NCBI RefSeq assembly: GCF_945836005.1
Contig: NZ_OX241534.1
Location: forward strand, 434,001 to 498,000
DNA length: 64,000 nucleotides
Direction: 5' to 3'
DNA from: Candidatus Nitrosacidococcus sp. I8
Lineage (GTDB): Bacteria > Pseudomonadota > Gammaproteobacteria > Nitrosococcales > Nitrosococcaceae
This document shows positions 1 to 8,587 of the stretch, in pieces. Under the pieces are notes generated by a model. It made no database searches. It was not told the DNA's origin and saw nothing but the letters and a program-made list of their open reading frames with translations. Within the stretch, counting starts at the first letter, position 1. Each line of letters begins with the position of its first letter. The position numbers were made by a program, and so were the translations under genes.

Positions 1-3
1 TTC

Positions 4-255
4 CTAAATACGCTCACCACTCTCCACATAACCTTGATCATTTAGGGTAAGTTTTAATTTTCCATAACAAGGGACACGAGCAGCAACACATCCTGATCCC
101 TCCATTAAAATCTCCTCAAAACGAATATTTATTACTGCATGCCTCTGGTTTTGCTCCATCAATTCATAGCAAAGTGTTTCATCATCTATCCAGCCATTTT
201 GGCTACAAAATTGATTTAAATCAGGGCTACTTCTTAAATACTCTTCAATGGACAT
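4..255 (-). CDS. small hypothetical protein, 83 aa
   Basis: I do not recognise this family. The frame runs from an ATG to a TAG and encodes a soluble, acidic 83-residue protein with no signal peptide or membrane segment. It has three scattered cysteines (around residues 17, 29 and 57) and a C-terminal half with alternating hydrophobic residues that suggests a small beta-sheet fold. It lies about 40 bases upstream of nothing else in the window on its left, and its right neighbour is a secreted protein on the same strand. The call rests on an open frame with a normal start only. Confidence 0.5.
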   Translation of the reverse strand: MSIEEYLRSSPDLNQFCSQNGWIDDETLCYELMEQNQRHAVINIRFEEILMEGSGCVAARVPCYGKLKLTLNDQGYVESGERI

Positions 256-293
256 ATTTACTACTTCTCCTTTTGTTAAGATAAAAATAAACC

Positions 294-749
294 CTACCTG
301 CCTCTACCTAGAAAAAAAGACGCTCCACCTCTAGGAGGATTTACACTATAGGGGATACGAATACTACCCAGATTATACTGACCAGTAGTAGAGTTTCGAT
401 AAGGGTTATGAATTGATTCTGGGCTATATTCGCTACGAAACCTACCATAGGGATTATAAGCGGTGGTAGGATCATATAAGCCAGAGTTTAAATTACCAAG
501 GAACTTACCCGTTCTAGGATCTACAGGGACAGGTACTTTCTTAGTAATTCTGGGTTGCCCATAAGGATTAGGCGGTGGTTCAGGAATCGGCCGTAGATTA
601 TAATAATAATAGGGATTGTGTGGCTGCAAAGCTTGAATGGACTGTAAACTATCAATAGATTTACTTGATTTAGGTGTTAAGGAACTAAAACTATCTCCAT
701 AGATAGTAGTTGATATAGCTAATAGGATAAGCATTACTTTAGTCTTCAT
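294..749 (-). CDS. secreted proline- and NPY-rich protein
   Basis: The frame is open from base 812, but I place the start at the ATG ending at 749 because a strong Shine-Dalgarno (GGAGGAAAGC, bases 751-760 on the minus strand) precedes it and the following residues MKTKVMLILLAIS form a signal peptide. The mature protein is about 130 residues, low complexity, and carries repeated N-P-Y motifs (NPYYYY, NPYGQ, NPYGR, NPYRN) plus a PIPEPPPNP stretch. It is probably a periplasmic or surface protein of unknown role. It sits just downstream of the PhoH-like gene on the same strand, 66 bases from it when this start is used. Confidence 0.65.
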   Translation of the reverse strand: MKTKVMLILLAISTTIYGDSFSSLTPKSSKSIDSLQSIQALQPHNPYYYYNLRPIPEPPPNPYGQPRITKKVPVPVDPRTGKFLGNLNSGLYDPTTAYNPYGRFRSEYSPESIHNPYRNSTTGQYNLGSIRIPYSVNPPRGGASFFLGRGR

Positions 750-815
750 TGCTTTCCTCCAAGATAAATTAAGGCATTTAGAAATATAACCCTTATTAAT
801 AGTATACTCCATAAG

Positions 816-2207
816 TTACAGCATATTGGATGCAAAACCAGCAAGTCGAGAACGCTCTCCTCTCGTTAGGGTAATATGACCGCTATGCTTCCAAGGTTTA
901 AAAAATTTTACGGTATAAGTAAGCCCTGAAGTAGCTGGCGTTAGATTAGGGGAATCAATTTGAGAGATGTTCCCAAGGCAAATCACCTTGCTACCATTAC
1001 CTGTCCGAGTAATTAGGGTTTTCATTTGTTTTGGAGTTAAGTTTTGTGCCTCGTCAATGATAATAAATTTATTATGAAAAGTACGACCTCGCATAAAATT
1101 TAAGGAGTGAATCTTAATGCGATTTAGCAACACACTATGAGTCACTGATCTTCCCCAAGAACCTCCTTCCTCTGGTTGTGTGAGCACTTCTAAATTATCC
1201 ATCAATGCCCCCATCCAAGGAGTCATTTTTTCCTCTTCAGTACCGGGTAAAAACCCAATATCCTCACCAACTGGTACTGTGATTCTCGTCATAATGATCT
1301 CTTGGTAGCGTTTTATTTCTAACGTTTGCGTAAGACCGGCGGCAAGAGCAAGTAAGGTTTTGCCAGTCCCAGCCGGACCTAATAAAGTAACAAAATCTAT
1401 TTCTGGATCTAATAGCAAATTAAGAGCAAAGCTTTGTTGTTGATTTTTAGCTGAGATGCCCCAGACGCTATAGTTTGGATCCTGATAATTTTGGATTAAC
1501 TCAACAACTGCGGTATCCTCTACTATATTACGGACGATGGCACCAATATTTTTTTCCCCTTGAATATGAAGAAATTGATTCGGGTACCAATCTTTAGCAA
1601 GAATACCTGTAACTTGATAAGCAAGATGTTTTGTATTTTGATCAGTATAGGGGGATTTTTGCCAACCTTGCCATAACTCATAAGGTAGCTCAAGATAGCC
1701 AGTGTGGAGTAAATTAATATCATCTATATCTTTATTACAATGATAGTCTTCAGCTGTAAAATTTGAGTAAAGTGCATACACTCTAAGAGCAGTACTTTTA
1801 GAGACAATAACAATTTTATCGTTAGGATGTGTTTTTTTAAGATCACTTGCGTACTCTAAAATAGTGGAGAATAAAGACGCATCGCTGGCTAAAGGTTGAA
1901 AAAAAAGGTATCCCTTAGGTATATTATTTTTCGTATACCAATTTTGATCTACTGTAGATAGCTCAATTCCTTGCATTATTTTTTCTGAAGAATCTAGACT
2001 GGCAAGTAATGCATTTAAAAAGTAGATGCTTTGCTTTGCATTTCTACCTGCTTCAGATAATTCTAGTGCTGTACTCTCTAGATCTTTAATGACTATTAAA
2101 GGTAAGTAAATATCATGGCATCCAAAGCGAAAAATCGCACTCGGATCATAGAGCAAAACGCTAGTATCAATGATAAAAATCTTCTTTTGTTGAATCTGGT
2201 TATTCAT
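816..2207 (-). CDS. PIN domain-PhoH family ATPase (PhoH2/YlaK type)
   Basis: This 463-residue protein has two domains. Residues 8 to about 150 are a PIN-type RNase domain (IIDTSVLLYDP with the first acidic residue at Asp14, and a following acidic D-L-E-S). Residues 250 to 463 are a PhoH P-loop ATPase with Walker A GPAGTGKT near residue 280 and Walker B FIIIDEAQN near residue 380. PhoH2 proteins of this architecture are sequence-specific RNA helicase/ribonucleases, and in many genomes PIN-PhoH proteins are linked to toxin-antitoxin function. No antitoxin-like gene is adjacent here. Length and domain order are normal for the family, and the protein should be cytoplasmic. Confidence 0.9.
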   Translation of the reverse strand: MNNQIQQKKIFIIDTSVLLYDPSAIFRFGCHDIYLPLIVIKDLESTALELSEAGRNAKQSIYFLNALLASLDSSEKIMQGIELSTVDQNWYTKNNIPKGYLFFQPLASDASLFSTILEYASDLKKTHPNDKIVIVSKSTALRVYALYSNFTAEDYHCNKDIDDINLLHTGYLELPYELWQGWQKSPYTDQNTKHLAYQVTGILAKDWYPNQFLHIQGEKNIGAIVRNIVEDTAVVELIQNYQDPNYSVWGISAKNQQQSFALNLLLDPEIDFVTLLGPAGTGKTLLALAAGLTQTLEIKRYQEIIMTRITVPVGEDIGFLPGTEEEKMTPWMGALMDNLEVLTQPEEGGSWGRSVTHSVLLNRIKIHSLNFMRGRTFHNKFIIIDEAQNLTPKQMKTLITRTGNGSKVICLGNISQIDSPNLTPATSGLTYTVKFFKPWKHSGHITLTRGERSRLAGFASNML

Positions 2208-2337
2208 AAAAATGAAAGATTAAGGGCATGGCCTTACAGGTAATGTATATTTGCTATTATAGCTTAGGTGGTAAATAGCCTATAAAATTGTGTAATAGCA
2301 GATAAAAAATAAAAAAATTAACAAATTAGGAAATTTC

Positions 2338-3594
2338 ATGGCTTACAATAAAATTTTATGCCCAAGTGATGGAAAGTTAATAAAAATTAATTCTGACCTA
2401 AGCTTAAATGTGCCTAACTACCCATTTATTCCTTTTATTGAAGGTGATGGTATTGGGGTGGATATTACCCCAGTCATGCGTAAGGTTGTAGATGCTGCGA
2501 TTGCTAAAGCCTATAAAAAGAGCCGTAAAATTGCTTGGGTAGAAATTTTTGCTGGTGAAAAAGCGTGCCAAATCTATGGAGAGAACCAGTGGCTTCCTGA
2601 CGAAACATTAACTGCTTTAAGTGATTTTGTCGTATCTATTAAAGGACCCTTAACTACGCCAGTAGGCAAAGGGATTCGCTCCTTAAATGTCTCAATTCGC
2701 CAAACCTTAGATCTTTATTCATGTATTCGACCAGTACGTTATTTTTCCGGAACTCCTAGCCCTTTAGCTGATCCAACTCAGACAAATATGGTTATTTTTC
2801 GTGAAAATACAGAAGATATTTATGCTGGGATTGAATGGCCTGCTCAATCCCCAGAGGCAAAAAAAATTATTACTTTCCTTGAACAAGAAATGGGTGTAAA
2901 CAAAATTCGGTTTCCTCAAAGCTCTGGGATTGGAATTAAACCCGTCTCTCAAGAAGGATCTCAACGGTTAATTAGACAAGCGATACAGTATGCTATCGAT
3001 AATGATCGATCTTCAGTAACTTTAGTGCATAAAGGCAATATTATGAAGTTTACCGAAGGAGCATTTCGAGATTGGGGTTATGAATTAGCCCGTACCTCCT
3101 TTAATGCTACTACCCTAGAAAAAGGACCTTGGTGTACTTTAGTAAATCCTAAAAATGGTCATGAGATTATCATTAAAGATTCTATTGCTGATAATTTTCT
3201 CCAGCAAATTTTACTTAACCCCGCAGATTATGATGTTATTGCTACATTAAATCTTAATGGAGACTATATCTCTGATGCGTTGGCTGCTCAAGTAGGTGGA
3301 ATTGGTATTGCACCGGGTGCGAATATAGGAGATAAGGCAGCGGTTTTTGAAGCAACTCATGGTACTGCCCCAGAATACGCTGGTAAAAACCTGCTAAATC
3401 CAGGTAGCTTAATTCTTTCTGCAGAAATGATGTTACGTCATTTAAGTTGGAGTGAAGCGGCAGATTTAATTATTCAAGGAATATCTGGAGCAATTCAGGG
3501 CAAAAAGGTAACTATTGATTTTGCTCGTTTAATGGAAGGTTCGACTCAAGTTTCCTGTTCTGAATTTGGGGAAGAAGTTATTCGGCGGATGTAG
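2338..3594 (+). CDS. icd: isocitrate dehydrogenase, Icd type, with NAD-like cofactor pocket
   Basis: This TCA-cycle enzyme oxidatively decarboxylates isocitrate to 2-oxoglutarate. The 418-residue protein aligns end to end with E. coli Icd (416 aa, offset +2). The substrate loop [11 protein letters not shown] keeps the serine (Ser115) that AceK phosphorylates in E. coli, and [15 protein letters not shown] and IAPGANIG are intact. The residues that bind the NADP 2'-phosphate are mostly changed. E. coli Lys344 is Glu346, Tyr391 is Ile393 and Arg292 is Asn here, while Tyr345 and Arg395 are retained. That pattern predicts NAD preference. A ribosome site AGGAAA precedes the ATG. It is a single gene with its own leader of about 130 bases. 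Confidence 0.95.
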   Translation: MAYNKILCPSDGKLIKINSDLSLNVPNYPFIPFIEGDGIGVDITPVMRKVVDAAIAKAYKKSRKIAWVEIFAGEKACQIYGENQWLPDETLTALSDFVVSIKGPLTTPVGKGIRSLNVSIRQTLDLYSCIRPVRYFSGTPSPLADPTQTNMVIFRENTEDIYAGIEWPAQSPEAKKIITFLEQEMGVNKIRFPQSSGIGIKPVSQEGSQRLIRQAIQYAIDNDRSSVTLVHKGNIMKFTEGAFRDWGYELARTSFNATTLEKGPWCTLVNPKNGHEIIIKDSIADNFLQQILLNPADYDVIATLNLNGDYISDALAAQVGGIGIAPGANIGDKAAVFEATHGTAPEYAGKNLLNPGSLILSAEMMLRHLSWSEAADLIIQGISGAIQGKKVTIDFARLMEGSTQVSCSEFGEEVIRRM

Positions 3595-3669
3595 TTAAGC
3601 TAAAATTCTATCTAGAAAAATTAACTAACCATCTACGATTTGTATTATATATGATACCTACTTATCTTA

Positions 3670-4635
3670 ATGAATGTTTTCTTTACCTTCGATGTTGAAG
3701 TTTGGTGTAATAGCTGGAATAGCTTAGATCAAGATTTCCCTACCAGCTTTGACCGTTATATTTTTGGTCGCTCAGCTAAAGGAGAGTATGCACTGCCAAA
3801 AATTCTTGATACTCTTAGTAAATACGATCTGAAAGGTGTATTTTTCGTTGAACCTCTATTCGCTGCTCGTTTTGGTGTTGAATATCTTGCAAAGATTGTT
3901 ACGTTAATTCAGAGCGCTGGTCAAGAGGTTCAACTTCATTTACATCCTGAATGGACTGATGAAGCACGTAATGCGTTACTTGAAGGTGTCACAAGTAAGC
4001 GTCAGCATCTTACCCAATATAACCTTGAAGAGCAACGAACTCTCATTCAACACGGTCTTCGTTTACTCCAAGAAGCTGGTTGTAATTTACCACTTGTTGC
4101 TTTTCGGGCAGGTAGTTTCTCTTGTAATAACGATACTTTCTCAGCAGTGGCTATGAATGGTCTAAAGTTTGATAGTAGTATCAATCCTCAAATGGAAACA
4201 TCTCAACCAAGTAATATTGCACCTGTGTATGCAAATCCCTATGAGGTGTTTATGCACAATGGGTTAACTTTAATACCAATGAGTAGTTTTTATGATGGAT
4301 ACGGTCATCATAGGCATGCCCAGATTGGTGCCTGTAGTGCCCAAGAAATTACTCAAGCACTTGAAAATGCTGCACTTAAACAATGGCATACTTTTGTATT
4401 AATTGCTCATAATTTTGAGCTCATGGTGCCTAAACATAATACTCCCGATTTTTTTGTAGCACAGCGCTTTATTCACGTTTGTCGATTCCTAGATGCAAAT
4501 CGATCTATTATGCCTACGGTGAATTTTGCTGATGTATCTACTTTTCCCGAACCCTGTAATATGCCTCTTCCTGTTGTAGGAAAAATAGCAACTACAAGGC
4601 GTTACATCGAGCAAGCCCTTCGTCGCTTACTCTAA
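3670..4635 (+). CDS. polysaccharide deacetylase family protein
   Basis: This 321-residue protein belongs to the NodB-homology (carbohydrate esterase 4) fold. FTFDVEVW at the N-terminus supplies the acidic motif (Asp8), and HLHPEW near residue 93 supplies the metal-binding histidine motif. FRAGSFSCN near 145 corresponds to the RxPxG motif region. It has no signal peptide, so it is predicted to be cytoplasmic, unlike peptidoglycan deacetylases. Similar proteins occur in surface-polysaccharide gene sets. It starts a three-gene run with the phosphatase-like and ATP-grasp genes (gaps 28 and -4), which suggests a shared pathway in glycan or small-molecule modification. The substrate is unknown. Confidence 0.8.
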   Translation: MNVFFTFDVEVWCNSWNSLDQDFPTSFDRYIFGRSAKGEYALPKILDTLSKYDLKGVFFVEPLFAARFGVEYLAKIVTLIQSAGQEVQLHLHPEWTDEARNALLEGVTSKRQHLTQYNLEEQRTLIQHGLRLLQEAGCNLPLVAFRAGSFSCNNDTFSAVAMNGLKFDSSINPQMETSQPSNIAPVYANPYEVFMHNGLTLIPMSSFYDGYGHHRHAQIGACSAQEITQALENAALKQWHTFVLIAHNFELMVPKHNTPDFFVAQRFIHVCRFLDANRSIMPTVNFADVSTFPEPCNMPLPVVGKIATTRRYIEQALRRLL

Positions 4636-4663
4636 AATTTATAAATAACTCTAAATTATATTT

Positions 4664-5290
4664 ATGCGTACCTCGCTTTTTAAGCCTTTTTACCAATGGT
4701 ATGGATGGATTTGCTTTAATTACGGAAGTTTAAGAGGATGGGTAAGGCACTTACTTACAACGGCTCAATTTTTACTTGGAGCGCTCGACTCATATACAAA
4801 TATAAATCCGGGGTATAAAATTCAGCGCCTTGTATTTGTGTGTCTTGGCAATATTAACCGTAGTGCATTTGCTCAAGTAGTTGGAGAATCTAAAGGACTG
4901 TCCTGTGTTTCCTTAGGATTAGCTACAGAAACTGGAGTGCCTGCTTATAAAAAAGCGGTAGCAACAGCTTCTATTATGGGGATAGATTTAACCAAGCATA
5001 CTGCTACTGATTTCATGGATCATGAACAAAACCAATCTGATTTATATCTGGTTATGGAAGTTCGACATATAAACCGACTTATATCGCTTGGCATTCCTCG
5101 TAAGCAAATTATATTACTTGGTGCTTGGTCAGCCCCAAAGCGTATTCATCTTCACGATCCTCATACTCTATCTGATAATTATTTTTATAGCTGTTTTACC
5201 CTAATTCGCTCTGCAGTGGAACGTTTGGCAATTCAATTAAATAACTCTAACCATCTCTACGTACAATCACCTTATATACCGTTAAAATGA
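4664..5290 (+). CDS. low-molecular-weight protein tyrosine phosphatase-like protein
   Basis: The protein has 208 residues. A basic/aromatic N-terminal extension of about 54 residues precedes an LMW-PTP domain. The phosphate loop C-x5-R is visible as CLGNINRS (Cys60 to Arg66), and the late general-acid loop is HDPHTLSD. In exopolysaccharide loci such phosphatases counteract tyrosine kinases, but no kinase is visible nearby. The stop codon overlaps the start of the next gene by four bases (ATGA), so the two are almost certainly translationally coupled. The extension is longer than in Wzb-type proteins and has an amphipathic look, possibly a membrane-binding helix. Confidence 0.8.
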   Translation: MRTSLFKPFYQWYGWICFNYGSLRGWVRHLLTTAQFLLGALDSYTNINPGYKIQRLVFVCLGNINRSAFAQVVGESKGLSCVSLGLATETGVPAYKKAVATASIMGIDLTKHTATDFMDHEQNQSDLYLVMEVRHINRLISLGIPRKQIILLGAWSAPKRIHLHDPHTLSDNYFYSCFTLIRSAVERLAIQLNNSNHLYVQSPYIPLK

Positions 5291-6516
5291 GTACACCTTA
5301 TTATAGTAATTTTCCACCATGTATTGTGTTTGGAATTGATCTCCAAATTGGATTGCACATTATTCGTGAACTTGGGCAGGCAGGAATCCGAGTCATCGGT
5401 ATTGCAAATAATCCTAATGATATTGGACTACGTTCGCGCTGGCTAACAGAAGGTCATGTAATTCAGCAACCGCATAGCGAAGCTCTTTTAGAGCTATTAC
5501 GCACACTAGGGAATGTGTATGGTCGTTGTCCTTTAATCGCAGCTTCTGAAGACCATTTATTATGGCTTGCTCAATGTCCTACATCTGAGTTAGGGCTAAT
5601 TCATCCTGTCTTACCTTCAGCCACTGCATTGCAAGCTGTAATTAATAAAGAGCAGACACTAGAGCTAGCCACTAAAGTGGGCATACGAATACCGTATACT
5701 TGGCAGCCAATAAGTTTAGCGGATATCGATGATCATGTAGAAAAATTTCCAATTTCAGCTGTGTTAAAATGGAAAAACCCTCATATTGTAAGATCTACGC
5801 TTGAAAAATTTCAGCTATCAACACTTAAGTCAGAACATGTTGTTACAACTTCTGATTTACGTAAGGCATTATTGCGTTACTCAGATTTAGGTCAGTGGCC
5901 CATGGTTCAAGAGTATTGCCCTGGGTATGGTTTAGGCCAATTCTTCTTTATAAAAAATCACCACGCAATACGCCGCTTCCAGCATATGAGACTTGCTGAA
6001 TGGCCACCAGAAGGAGGGTATTCAACTGTTTGTACTGGATTATCTCTGAATAAGCATGCTGATTTACAAGAGCGATCAATTGCTCTACTGAATTTGATTG
6101 ATTGGGAAGGGGTTGCTATGGTGGAATACCGCTATGATCCACTTACAAATCGTTCATGGTTAATGGAAATTAATGGTCGATTCTGGGGTAGTTTTCCACT
6201 TGCAAGCCAAAGTGGAGCAAGTTTTGCATTGATTACCTATTTAGATGCGATTGGAGAGAAATTACCCAAGCTGCCTCCAGTGAAAACTAATTTACGAGCA
6301 CGAATGGTATTTACAGAATTAAAACGCCTTTGGCGGATTTGTATCCAGCCTGATCGCGTTTCTGATCCTGCATTTCAGCGTAAACCATTTGCTGAGATAG
6401 CACGTTTTTTCGCTGATTTTTTTAGGATAAATGTTCGCTATTACGTATGGTCTTGGCGTGATCCACTCCCATTTTTACAAGACTTATTTAATATGTTTTG
6501 GAATCGATTGAGATAA
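5287..6516 (+). CDS. ATP-grasp family carboxylate ligase-like protein
   Basis: This 409-residue protein has an N-terminal Rossmann-like segment (VFGIDLQIGLHIIRELGQAGIRVIG) followed by an ATP-grasp core. The core shows NKEQTLELATKVGIRIP as the pre-grasp helix, AVLKWKNP as the lysine strand, and the metal/phosphate motif MVEYRYDP...LMEINGRFWGS near residues 280-305. Enzymes of this fold ligate a carboxylate to an amine or thiol through an acyl-phosphate. It overlaps the phosphatase-like gene by four bases and closes the deacetylase operon. The specific substrate cannot be read from the sequence. It could add an amino acid or similar group to a carbohydrate released by the deacetylase, but that is inference. 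Confidence 0.8.
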   Translation: MSTPYYSNFPPCIVFGIDLQIGLHIIRELGQAGIRVIGIANNPNDIGLRSRWLTEGHVIQQPHSEALLELLRTLGNVYGRCPLIAASEDHLLWLAQCPTSELGLIHPVLPSATALQAVINKEQTLELATKVGIRIPYTWQPISLADIDDHVEKFPISAVLKWKNPHIVRSTLEKFQLSTLKSEHVVTTSDLRKALLRYSDLGQWPMVQEYCPGYGLGQFFFIKNHHAIRRFQHMRLAEWPPEGGYSTVCTGLSLNKHADLQERSIALLNLIDWEGVAMVEYRYDPLTNRSWLMEINGRFWGSFPLASQSGASFALITYLDAIGEKLPKLPPVKTNLRARMVFTELKRLWRICIQPDRVSDPAFQRKPFAEIARFFADFFRINVRYYVWSWRDPLPFLQDLFNMFWNRLR

Positions 6517-6833
6517 AATTAAGTTTGTAATGGCTATTCTGAATTAGCTAATTATCGATAAGCTTAATTTTCGGCGCAATACGCCCCCTATTTGAAAATC
6601 TTTAGCAAGAATTACTCGGATATCCTATTTTAAGGTTTAAAAAAAATTATCCAATCCAGATCAACTCTAAACTTTTCTATCTCAACTCTCTGAAACGAAC
6701 ACGACTTAAATTAGCCATAATTAGGAAAAAAAATTTAAGCAAAGCACTAATGATTTCTATGAAGAAAACCAAAATACTGCTCTCATATTTTGGGTATTTT
6801 AATTGCGGTACGGGAAGATAAAAAATAAACTGG
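6517..6833. other. intergenic stretch holding a restriction-gene remnant
   Basis: This 317-base region has no intact gene. Its right half (about 6670-6826) is a degenerate copy of the 5' part of the DpnII-type gene found 1.1 kb downstream. The left half (6517-6669) is AT-rich and holds nothing I can name. Confidence 0.7.
6670..6826 (+). pseudogene. decayed 5' fragment of a DpnII-type restriction gene
   Basis: Two blocks match the intact gene at 7727. Bases 6671-6710 match 7750-7790 (shared CTATCTCAACTCTCTGAAAC), and bases 6753-6825 match about 7900-7972 (TATGAAGAAAACC and later TATTTTAATTGC, GTACGG, AAGATAAAAAA). The stretch between them is about 70-80 bases shorter than in the intact gene, so the remnant carries an internal deletion as well as many substitutions. 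It lies in the same orientation as the live gene. The simplest reading is an old tandem duplication, or a second related R-M system, of which only this relic is left. Confidence 0.75.
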
Positions 6834-7394
6834 CTATCTCAATGATTTTAATGCAATAGCCCAGCGATGTAACTCATCGAGTACAGCTTTAGCTGAATGA
6901 TCTATACGATCATTAGTTTGAAATTTATCATCGCTAATCAGTGTATTTACCATAGGAATACTTACCCCTTCAGGGATGGGCATCATTTTTAATGTAGTTG
7001 CTTGTAAGCGAGCAGCTTGTGCTGCACGTAAGCCACCTGAAGTTCCTCCATAGCTCACAAAACTACAAGGTTTATAATTCCACTCTTGATAGACATAATT
7101 AAAAGCATTAATTAATGCAGGAGTTGGTGAATAATTATATTCAGGCGCGACAAACACATAGGCATCAGCCTTTTCTACACTTTGACTCCAGGTTTTAGTG
7201 TGTTGGTGTTTATAGTTTTTATTTCTTGGATGATCGAATTCATCATAAATAGGTAATTTAAACTCAGCTAAATCTACTAGTTCAACAGTAAAATCACTAT
7301 TTTTCTTAGCATACTCCACAAACCAATGAGCTATCTTAGAACCTATTCGACCTGGGCGTGTACTTGCAATAATTACCTGTAAATGTAATGACAT
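6834..7394 (-). CDS. NADPH-dependent FMN reductase family protein
   Basis: This 186-residue flavodoxin-fold protein shows the phosphate-binding FMN loop ASTRPGRIGSKIA (residues about 10-22) and the second flavin loop APEYNYSPTPALINAFNYVY followed by FVSYGGTSGGLRAA. These are typical of the NADPH:FMN reductase/azoreductase/chromate-quinone reductase family. It is a soluble cytoplasmic enzyme that would reduce flavins or quinones with NAD(P)H. It is flanked by the restriction-gene remnant on the left and the live restriction gene on the right, so it interrupts the duplicated restriction block. No partner gene is on the same strand. Confidence 0.85.
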   Translation of the reverse strand: MSLHLQVIIASTRPGRIGSKIAHWFVEYAKKNSDFTVELVDLAEFKLPIYDEFDHPRNKNYKHQHTKTWSQSVEKADAYVFVAPEYNYSPTPALINAFNYVYQEWNYKPCSFVSYGGTSGGLRAAQAARLQATTLKMMPIPEGVSIPMVNTLISDDKFQTNDRIDHSAKAVLDELHRWAIALKSLR

Positions 7395-7726
7395 ACTTTT
7401 TCTCTATATCTTATCCTAAAAAATGTTTATTTATAAATACTTATTATATATAAATAAGAGAATAAAGAAAAAGCCCAACACAAGGGCTTTTCTAAAAAAG
7501 AAGATTGTAAGAGGTAATTTAAAATTGGTTTTATACTAGGTTACTTAAAATAGTAGAGCACTCTATTAATGTAATTAATGAATGCACTGGGGTAAGGCTT
7601 TATAGCCGATTCTTGCATTATTTAAATTATAGAAATTTGACTACCGTTATATAGATAGAAACTATAACAATGCGGAACCATCCAAGTATCCTACTCAGAA
7701 ATTGAAGAAGAAATCATTCAGTAGAT
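7395..7726. other. AT-rich intergenic region with one hairpin
   Basis: This 332-base divergent region between the flavin reductase and the restriction gene contains a terminator-like hairpin at 7469-7491. The rest presumably holds the two divergent promoters. I see no convincing small gene. A short in-frame string SYSEIEEEII just before the restriction start is preceded closely by a stop codon. Confidence 0.5.
7469..7491. terminator. terminator-like hairpin
   Basis: An 8-bp perfect stem AAAAGCCC / GGGCTTTT with a 7-base loop. U-rich tails are possible in both directions, better on the minus strand. No complete gene obviously ends here, so it may be a leftover of the rearranged restriction block. 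Confidence 0.5.
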
Positions 7727-8560
7727 ATGATTAAAAATGAGGAATTTAGACTTTTTCTATCTCAACTCTCTGAAACAAATACAACTTTAGATTCCTTTAC
7801 TGATTTTGAAAAAGTAAGGAGAAATATAGAAAAAGTCTCAATAAAGCTAAATCAATTAAATTATTTAATTGGTAAAGAAAGTTTAGAAGAAGCAATTCAT
7901 GACCTATATGAAGAAAACCCGAAAGCTTTTCAAGTTTTAGATATTTTAATTGCAGTACGGAAAGATAAAAAAACTAGGATTTTAGATAAAGATCAAATTG
8001 TTTTTCTCGATTATTACTTTTCCTCTCCACAGCTTATTCTAGAGTACTTCGAAAAAACAGGGCTAGCTGAAATTTTTAGAAATAAAGAAATTACTAATTT
8101 AGTTGATTACGTATTTGGTATTGAAGTGGGGTTGGATACTAACGCTAGAAAAAATAGGGGTGGAGAGAGCATGTCAAAAACTATTTCTCAACACTTTGAA
8201 TCAGTGGGTATTACTTATAGAAAAGAGGTGAGTAGCACTACATTTCCTGAAATAATTAGTTTAGGTGCTGATGTAAAACGATTTGATTTTGTCATTGATA
8301 TAAAAAGAAAGACATACCTTATTGAAGCTAATTACTATAATACAGGGGGTTCTAAACTCAATGAGGTTGCCAGATCCTATATTGAAATTGCATCTAAAAT
8401 TCAACCATATTCAAACTATGAATTTGTTTGGATCACTGATGGGCAAGGCTGGCTATCAGCAAAAAATAAATTAGAAGAAGCCTATTACGCTATTCCAAGC
8501 ATATATAACTTAGTCACCTTAAAAGAATTTATTGAAAATATCCAAAAGGAACTTTCCTAG
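7727..8560 (+). CDS. dpnII: type II restriction endonuclease, DpnII/MboI family (GATC)
   Basis: The 277-residue protein matches the pneumococcal DpnII endonuclease (about 290 aa) throughout. Shared blocks are LVDYVFGIEVG followed by D-x-N-x-RKNRGGESM, VKRFDFVID, YLIEANYYNTGGSKLNE, ARSY and WITDGQGW. DpnII cleaves unmethylated GATC. The core D...ExN-type strand pair (RFDFVID / LIEANYY) is the probable metal site. The gene appears intact. It is followed 27 bases later by its methylase. The usual second, Dam-like methylase (DpnM) is absent from the window. A decayed partial copy lies 1 kb upstream. Confidence 0.9.
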   Translation: MIKNEEFRLFLSQLSETNTTLDSFTDFEKVRRNIEKVSIKLNQLNYLIGKESLEEAIHDLYEENPKAFQVLDILIAVRKDKKTRILDKDQIVFLDYYFSSPQLILEYFEKTGLAEIFRNKEITNLVDYVFGIEVGLDTNARKNRGGESMSKTISQHFESVGITYRKEVSSTTFPEIISLGADVKRFDFVIDIKRKTYLIEANYYNTGGSKLNEVARSYIEIASKIQPYSNYEFVWITDGQGWLSAKNKLEEAYYAIPSIYNLVTLKEFIENIQKELS

Positions 8561-8587
8561 ATTATTTATCTTTTAAATAATTACTTA

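Noticed and set aside
7660-7726. Short frame (VSYSEIEEEIIQ) before the DpnII gene as a small antitoxin-like or residual gene
   Set aside because: It is preceded by a stop codon within about 18 codons and has no start; too short to support.
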